Assembly (NCBI RefSeq): GCF_037975245.1
Contig: NC_092574.1
Coordinates: forward strand, 12,859,213-12,923,212
Direction of reading: 5' to 3'
Length of the DNA stretch: 64,000 nucleotides
DNA from: Apostichopus japonicus
Taxonomy: Eukaryota > Echinodermata > Holothuroidea > Aspidochirotida > Stichopodidae
Below are positions 58,622 to 64,000 of this stretch, one piece after another; position 1 is the first letter of the stretch; every line of letters starts with the position of its first letter. The translations under genes and the position numbers were made by a program. The notes under the pieces were generated by a model, which had not been told where the DNA came from, searched no databases, and worked only from the letters and a program-made list of their open reading frames with translations.

Positions 58622-61600
58622 ATGGAGTCAAAGGGATCTACTGAAAATCACGTAAGTCTTGGTCTAAGTTAGACCCTAGTACAAGCCTAATGTTATTGTT
58701 AAGCGTACCATCCTATAGCACTGTTGTTGGAATCGGCTGGGAGTGGAACCAGAGATTTGTTGGGTCAAGGCCTATAGCATAAGGTACACTAATCTAACTT
58801 AGGAGGGTGTTGCTGGCAACTATCTGCTCTAAGTTAAATAGCTTCAGTATACTGAAACGAAACCCTGCCAATAAGAAAACACTAGTGTTGTGATTGTAAA
58901 TATGGATAACGATTAAATCAATCTTAGGGCCAAACCTTGCATTTAACGTTATAGTAAGTTGCCTAGGGAAGGCCCAGTAGTGGGACTACAGTAAGTTAGT
59001 TTACAAAGTGGGCAGTGGCGGAGGTATTGGTAAAGGGGGGGGGGGGGCAAAAATGGTCTGTAAGGACACTATCTAAGCGGAGCGCCACCACAGGTTGGCA
59101 CGGAGCGTTCAGACATATTTTAAGTGAAGATACATCCTTAGATCGCCGGAAATGACCCTTTCCGGGCCTTGCTAATTTGCATGGGATAATGTGACAAATC
59201 TCAATAGGTAGATGAGTGCGCAATAAAAAAGTCAATAATCGCGAATAAGTAAAAAGTGGTAAAAAGCTGAAAAGGGCGCCAGCAGTCCATTTTAGTCCGT
59301 CAGGAGGGGGGGGGCATCCTGGGGGGCATCCTGGGGGGAAAACTGATCAGTGATTGCACTGTAGGGTCTAGTCAAAATACCTGTCTGTAATGACATGTAA
59401 CTTGGAAATTTCCATGATTTTGCTATAGCAATTGAAAGGAAAGGAATCTTGAAGTAAGCTATGTACAGTAGCTTGTTTCTCAGTGTGTTTCCACAACTTA
59501 GGTACAGTCAGAGAATGATGACACTTGCACAGTTAGGCCAGGCTTCTTGTAGACCTGTCCAAATCATCACTATTCAGTAACGTTTTCAAATGTACCTTCC
59601 TCACATCAGCTCATCTGTCAAATGTTCAATGGAGAGTGAAAGAAATATCTTTATACTGTAGATATTTCTTAGATGTCACTTGTTACTGTATAATATTCCT
59701 ATTTAAAGAAAGGATAGTATTTGTAGCTCATTTGAATTATTTATTTCAGATACATCCCACTCTGCTAGTATACTCCACCGTATGGACACAGTGCCATTAT
59801 TTAAGCAAAGGGTACTTAGATGGAAGTTGGCCACATGTTCATCAATATTTTTGTCAAAATTATTTTAATATATGTGTGTATGCTGTTAAGACATTGCAAT
59901 TTAAGCTAGATATTAAAAATGAAGAAATGTTTGTGACAATGAGTACAATTTGTGGGCTTTAAGTCTATAGTGCACCAAACTTTAACTCAAGTGCTATGCT
60001 AATAAATACAGTACTAGTACATCATTTAGATCCAATGGAGTTTATAGACAGTTCCTTTTTACTCATTCGTCATGTCATTGAAACTTTGACATGTGAAAAT
60101 ATTTACCTGTTAATTTTATGGAGCTGTATGGCTGTTTCCACTCACTGCATGTTGATTGAAATTTCAGGAAAGGTTCTCAATTTGTGTTGTTATTATTATC
60201 AATGTCACATGAATATTCTTTGATGTTTCTGAGATTTTTTACCACAAATGCGATTTTAGTATCTTTACTCCTGGTGGAAACCATCCAGCTACTGTTACTC
60301 AAGAAGCCTTTAATTTCTGAACCTCACAACAAAAACAGATACTAAGAGTGAAATTGCAAAATGAATTTCATTAGATTCAGCTTTCAACACTTTGTTGTCT
60401 AGACTCTGGTTATTAAATTAAGTACTCACACAGAAAAAAAGACATTATTTTGAAATGAAAGTGTGAATTTACAGGTCAATTGGACAATTAGGTATCGATT
60501 ATCGATGGAAATGGTAGGATGACTGAACCATCTACTAGACTGACTTCATCATTGGGTCAATAGTGTTTCACCCTGATGGATTATTGGTGACTGGTTATGC
60601 AAAGTATGTACATGTATGTATGTATGCGTGTATGTATGTATGTATGTATGTATATTACTGTAGATCCTCCTGCAAGCAGGAACTCGCGAAGAAGCCTAAT
60701 TGGCTTATCAAAGCCGCAAGCTGACCGAAGTCATTCTCTTACATTCATATTTAACGTCCATGATTATGAATTGTTAATTTTCAACAACTCTGTAACTGGA
60801 CGACATACATTAATCTGGGAGTGACTCGAACCGGGGACCTTGTGATTGAAAGGCACCGGCGTTAACCACTGAGCTAACACTCCACAAGTACTGTAAGTAC
60901 TATGTATAGACTAGAGTAGATATAGAGTAGAGTGCTCTATAGATTGCAGTTTTCAAATCTTTTCTGGTATTTATAATGCATTATTTTCTGTTTCCTTCTT
61001 GATGTTAGAATTTAGAAGCAGGATTGAATTCCAATCCACCCCCTCCACAGTATGGATCAAACGGGGAAGAACCACTGCCTCCACCATATTCAGATGCACC
61101 TAGAGGTAAAGCTAACTGTTTCATGCATTTTGTTTCTCTGTTTTCTTTTGGGGGGGGAGGGAGGGAAGGGGAGGGTGATGTCTGTGTACTGATTTTGTGA
61201 GATTTATTTAATGTGAAATATGGCTGGTAAAATTTGCTTCGACCGTGCATTATAAATGAATTTAAGGTCAACGACATTCGAATTGCCAAGTGTGAAAGAT
61301 TAGAGGCTGTTAGTCATGAATAGGTTTGATTGGCTGTTTTCCTCACCTTTTTGTCATTTTGTGATCATTTTTTTTCTTGGCTAACAGGAGTTGCTTGTTG
61401 CAGTCAATCTGAACTAATGTATATAGCAAAGTTAAAAACTGCAACTCTCCTCATCTTGCTCCTAAGTTTGTGTGATTTGGGTAGGCACATGTGTGTCATG
61501 TGCTCTCTTCATGCACAGTGGGGATGATGTCACCATTATAACCATTTGTTCGTACCTTAATGCTCTATCAAAGCATCTTCAGGTAGATGCTAAGGTCTTA

Positions 61601-62622
61601 CAGCCAAACATGGTAAGGTGTACATTACGTTTGCACACAGGTGTGCTCACGATACCAGGCATGAGACTCTTCCGCGGAAACGCGGATTTCCGATTTTTTT
61701 TTTTTTTCATTTTCGCGTTTTTTCTCGTAATTCGCGTTTTTTATTATTTTTATTATTTTTTTTATTTAATTTTTTTTTTTTATTTATTTTTTTTTTGGCC
61801 GAACATGCTGGACTGTAAAGGGAAGGAACACCGAATTTGACCAGTGGTGGAATCAAGTAGCACAAAGCAAGCAAAAAAGCCTTTTTTTGGTTCAAAAAAG
61901 CTAATGGATAAATTATACAAGCAGAAATTCCACACTTTTTTGGCGAGTTACGTGATGAGATAGATTCCATCTAGAGTCCACCATTTTGCATTTAAGCCCT
62001 CCTTACCTGACAAAAAAATTCTAAAGGGGAGGGGGACACCCCCTTCTCTTAAACCCCTCCCCCAGGACGGCGATCGATAAATTTCAGATTTTTTTTCCCC
62101 GGCTCAGTCTCATCCCTGCGATACAGACTCCAGCAGTCTACGTTCAAATGCGAGTAGACAAATGATACTCGTTTACTCTAATGATGCATCATTAGGGTCT
62201 ACATTGGTAATATGTTTGTTTATGTTGTTTACTCAATCAATATAACTATGAACAGATTTATGGGATTTTTATGGGTTAAAATAAGTATAGGTCTAGATTC
62301 ACTTCATACAAAGTCTTTTGCACTGTACTTTAGTCATCATAAAAGTGCAGTAATACAGCCGGCCCTCCTGCATTCCTGAACTAGAAAAGAAAGGCAGGAA
62401 AAAAAAACAGAGCTACTGTAATCAAGTGGCATTTGTTCAATTGTATTTGCTTTTAAACTGCTTGAATTTCAATTCTTCAAATCAATCGATTTTTAATCTT
62501 CCATTGTTTAGACGCACCACCGTCTTACCAGAGTCTGTTTGGACAGATGCAAGATGCTAAACAGAATTCATCGGGGGCATTGGACTTCATTCAGAGACTT
62601 ATCAAACTGCTTCTCAACACAA
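58622..62622 (+). CDS. PPxY-rich small membrane protein, possibly TMEM272-like (first 3 coding exons; runs off the window)
   Basis: Three exons join in phase: 58622-58651, 61009-61105 and 62512-62622, with GT-AG introns and an open last codon, so the rest lies beyond 64000. The 79 residues read so far begin MESKGSTENH. Next comes a proline-rich stretch with PPPPQYG and LPPPYSDAP, then APPSYQSLFGQMQDAKQ. It ends ALDFIQRLIKLLLNT, which looks like the start of a membrane segment. The PPPY and PPSY motifs suit binding of NEDD4-type WW domains. The (D/A)APPSY-SLFG block followed by a membrane domain is, as I recall, typical of TMEM272-like proteins in invertebrates and fish; I am not certain. No later exon was found in 62623-64000. 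Confidence 0.6.
59030..59110 (+). other. G-rich stretch followed by a possible dispersed-repeat fragment
   Basis: A run of about 14 G is followed by CAAAAATGG and CTATCTAAGCGGAGCGCC. The bias differs from the surrounding AT-rich intron 1. The rest of intron 1 of this gene (58652-61008) holds no recognised coding sequence apart from the SINE listed separately. Confidence 0.3.
60603..60885 (-). mobile_element. tRNA-derived SINE, family 1 copy B (with intact A and B boxes)
   Basis: On the minus strand the element starts near 60885 with an A box TAGCTCAGTGG (plus strand 60866-60876) and a B box GGTTCGAGTCA (60822-60832). The body shares GCAAGCTGACCGAAG and TTAACGTCCATG with the copy at 2100-2332. 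It ends in a (TACA)n tail (plus strand 60603-60652). It lies in intron 1 of the PPxY gene, antisense to it. Confidence 0.8.
61656..62118. mobile_element. MITE-like element with terminal inverted repeats and a 6-bp target-site duplication
   Basis: The left end reads CAGGCATGAGACT and the right end, inverted, CAGGGATGAGACT: 12 of 13 bases match. Both sides are flanked by a perfect CGATAC (61650-61655 and 62119-62124). The 463-bp interior has long T runs, CGCGTTTT words and no transposase. It is a non-autonomous cut-and-paste element, possibly hAT-like given the CAGG ends, although hAT duplications are usually 8 bp. It lies in intron 2 of the PPxY gene. Confidence 0.75.
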
Positions 62623-64000
62623 GTGAGTGATTCAACCTGGGTTTTTGTTATTCAGAAGTAAAAGAGTACAAAGGATTCAATACGCGAAAAGACTGTACCG
62701 AATGCGGTTTGTTGATTTTGCGATGAATATTGTGTTGTTTGTTCTTCCTCCAATCAAGGCAGACCAAACGATCTTGGTAAATTCTGTTGCTTGTGCTAGC
62801 AACGATCACAGTGTTTGAAAGCAAGATTTTGAAATAATTTGGTTATCCAGAGCAAGAACCGTGTGGTTTCTGAAAGGGACCTGACACTTGATGTGATTTG
62901 GCCAATTAAGAACACGGAGACCGAACTACTTGTTTACGGGTTGTTCATTCCTGCATGCGGTGGTCTGTTGCACTCTTGCCAATTAGCTGGTGAATTCAAG
63001 CGATTGATGCTGAACAGCGTTTCCAGGTTAATAGATACAGTAGTGAACCATTTATTTCCTTGTTTAAGGGGTTTGCTTGAATGGACAGGGAATACCCAAG
63101 AGTGGTTCAAGGAGCTTTTATTTATAAATCTTTGAATGTATGGTAACTTCATGATCATGGTAATGTGTTCTTGAGTGCAGTGCATGATGGATGGATGGAT
63201 GGATGGATTGATTGATGAATTCTTACTCTTGATCAGTGGGCAGTGTCCAATATAAATACCTCTATGACTGACTATACAGCAAATGCCACCAAATCAATCG
63301 TCTAGTTGATTCAAATATAAATATCTTGTCTGGGTAACAATTGCTATGTGAGAGGATGAAGCCAGCATACTATGTTTTACTCTCACTTGTTGAGATGTGG
63401 AGACCATATCTGGCTTTAATTTGCATCTGAGATCTACAGTATATCTTTAGTTGGCCAGTGCTTATTCACCATTTGTAGAATATATTCTCTCTCCTCTCCA
63501 ATTGTATTAAGCAAGCACTGTAAATTGATGATTGTATTCTTCTCTCAAATTAACTCTATACCCAAGAGACAAAATTACGCATTGATGAAAGTTCAGTACC
63601 TTGAAGAACATCAGTATTGTCTGGAAATATGCTAGCATGTCAGATAATGGTCACCCATGCTCAGATTTCAACTGTAAACATTTACTGACAACTCTCCAAA
63701 GTTGTTATGCACATGGCGATATTGAATTGTTTGCTCTCCTCAAGGGTTGGGAATAATTTGAGGAAGCAAACCTAGGAAAGTCCTTTTGAAAGTCCTTCTA
63801 GCAGTTTTGTAGCATGCCAAACTATGGGCCATTACTTGATGACCTTTAAGTATTATAGCTTTACTAGAACCACAACTTGCAACTGTCACAATTTTGCAGA
63901 CTCAGATGATGTAGAGTATCTCAAAGTTTCAGAAAATTCTTAACAGGAAAACTGAAATTGACCATGATTTGCTCAGCAAAAATTTAATTTCTGTTATTTC
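62623..64000 (+). other. Intronic sequence at the right edge, no feature beyond a GGAT microsatellite
   Basis: This follows the splice donor of the third exon of the PPxY gene. I looked for a further exon in the required phase and found none. A (GGAT)n run lies at 63187-63209. The open frames on both strands are unremarkable. Confidence 0.45.

Noticed and set aside
59636-60223. Two plus-strand open frames in intron 1 of the PPxY gene
   Set aside because: Composition is typical of AT-rich introns, and there is no recognisable motif or fitting splice sites.
61472-61840. 122-codon open frame ending in a Phe-rich tract
   Set aside because: The Phe/Leu/Tyr run comes from poly-T inside the MITE at 61656-62118; it is not a membrane protein.
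1-64000. Endogenous retrovirus, LTR element or Polinton
   Set aside because: No paired LTRs, gag/pol/integrase motifs or capsid-like frames were seen anywhere in the window.

Overview
The window comes from an intron-rich animal nuclear genome, AT-rich and full of tandem repeats and short interspersed elements. Protein similarity (recalled, not searched), GGCCTAGGCC-type islands in the introns and the repeat content suggest a marine invertebrate deuterostome, probably an echinoderm such as a sea cucumber. The sequence alone does not settle the species. No bacterial, organellar, CRISPR or retroviral gene was recognised.

Five protein-coding genes can be read exon by exon, with frame kept across every junction. 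(1) SLC25A43, minus strand, 4 exons, 1516-4828, 329 aa: a mitochondrial carrier. (2) UFSP2, plus strand, 13 exons, 5234-16119, 617 aa: the UFM1-specific cysteine protease, with a long amino-terminal part. (3) UBE2A/UBE2B (RAD6), minus strand, 6 exons, 22314-33323, 160 aa. (4) IK (protein Red, spliceosome B-complex factor), plus strand, 22 coding exons, 33791-55358, 585 aa. (5) The 5' part of a small PPxY-rich membrane protein gene, possibly TMEM272-like, plus strand, 58622 onward, running off the right edge.

Genes 1 and 2 are head to head across 405 bp. Genes 3 and 4 are head to head across 467 bp, with a perfect CRE (TGACGTCA) in the gap. UFSP2 and UBE2 are tail to tail across about 6 kb with no recognised gene. 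From memory, SLC25A43 and UBE2A are near neighbours on human Xq24, while UBE2B and IK are both on 5q31. The window may therefore preserve the linkage from before the vertebrate duplications.

The most notable points are in the IK gene. Intron 15 is an AT-AC, U12-type (minor spliceosome) intron with consensus 5' splice site and branch point, and the reading frame requires the AC end. A 207-bp tandem duplication upstream of exon 14 has created a decoy acceptor plus the first coding bases of that exon. Intron 19 holds a 52-bp tandem array of about 33 copies. Elsewhere there are two DNA-transposon-like inverted-repeat elements with clean target-site duplications (61656-62118 and 32175-32791), three tRNA-derived SINE families, a decayed LINE fragment, and a dispersed repeat with a hammerhead-ribozyme-like core.
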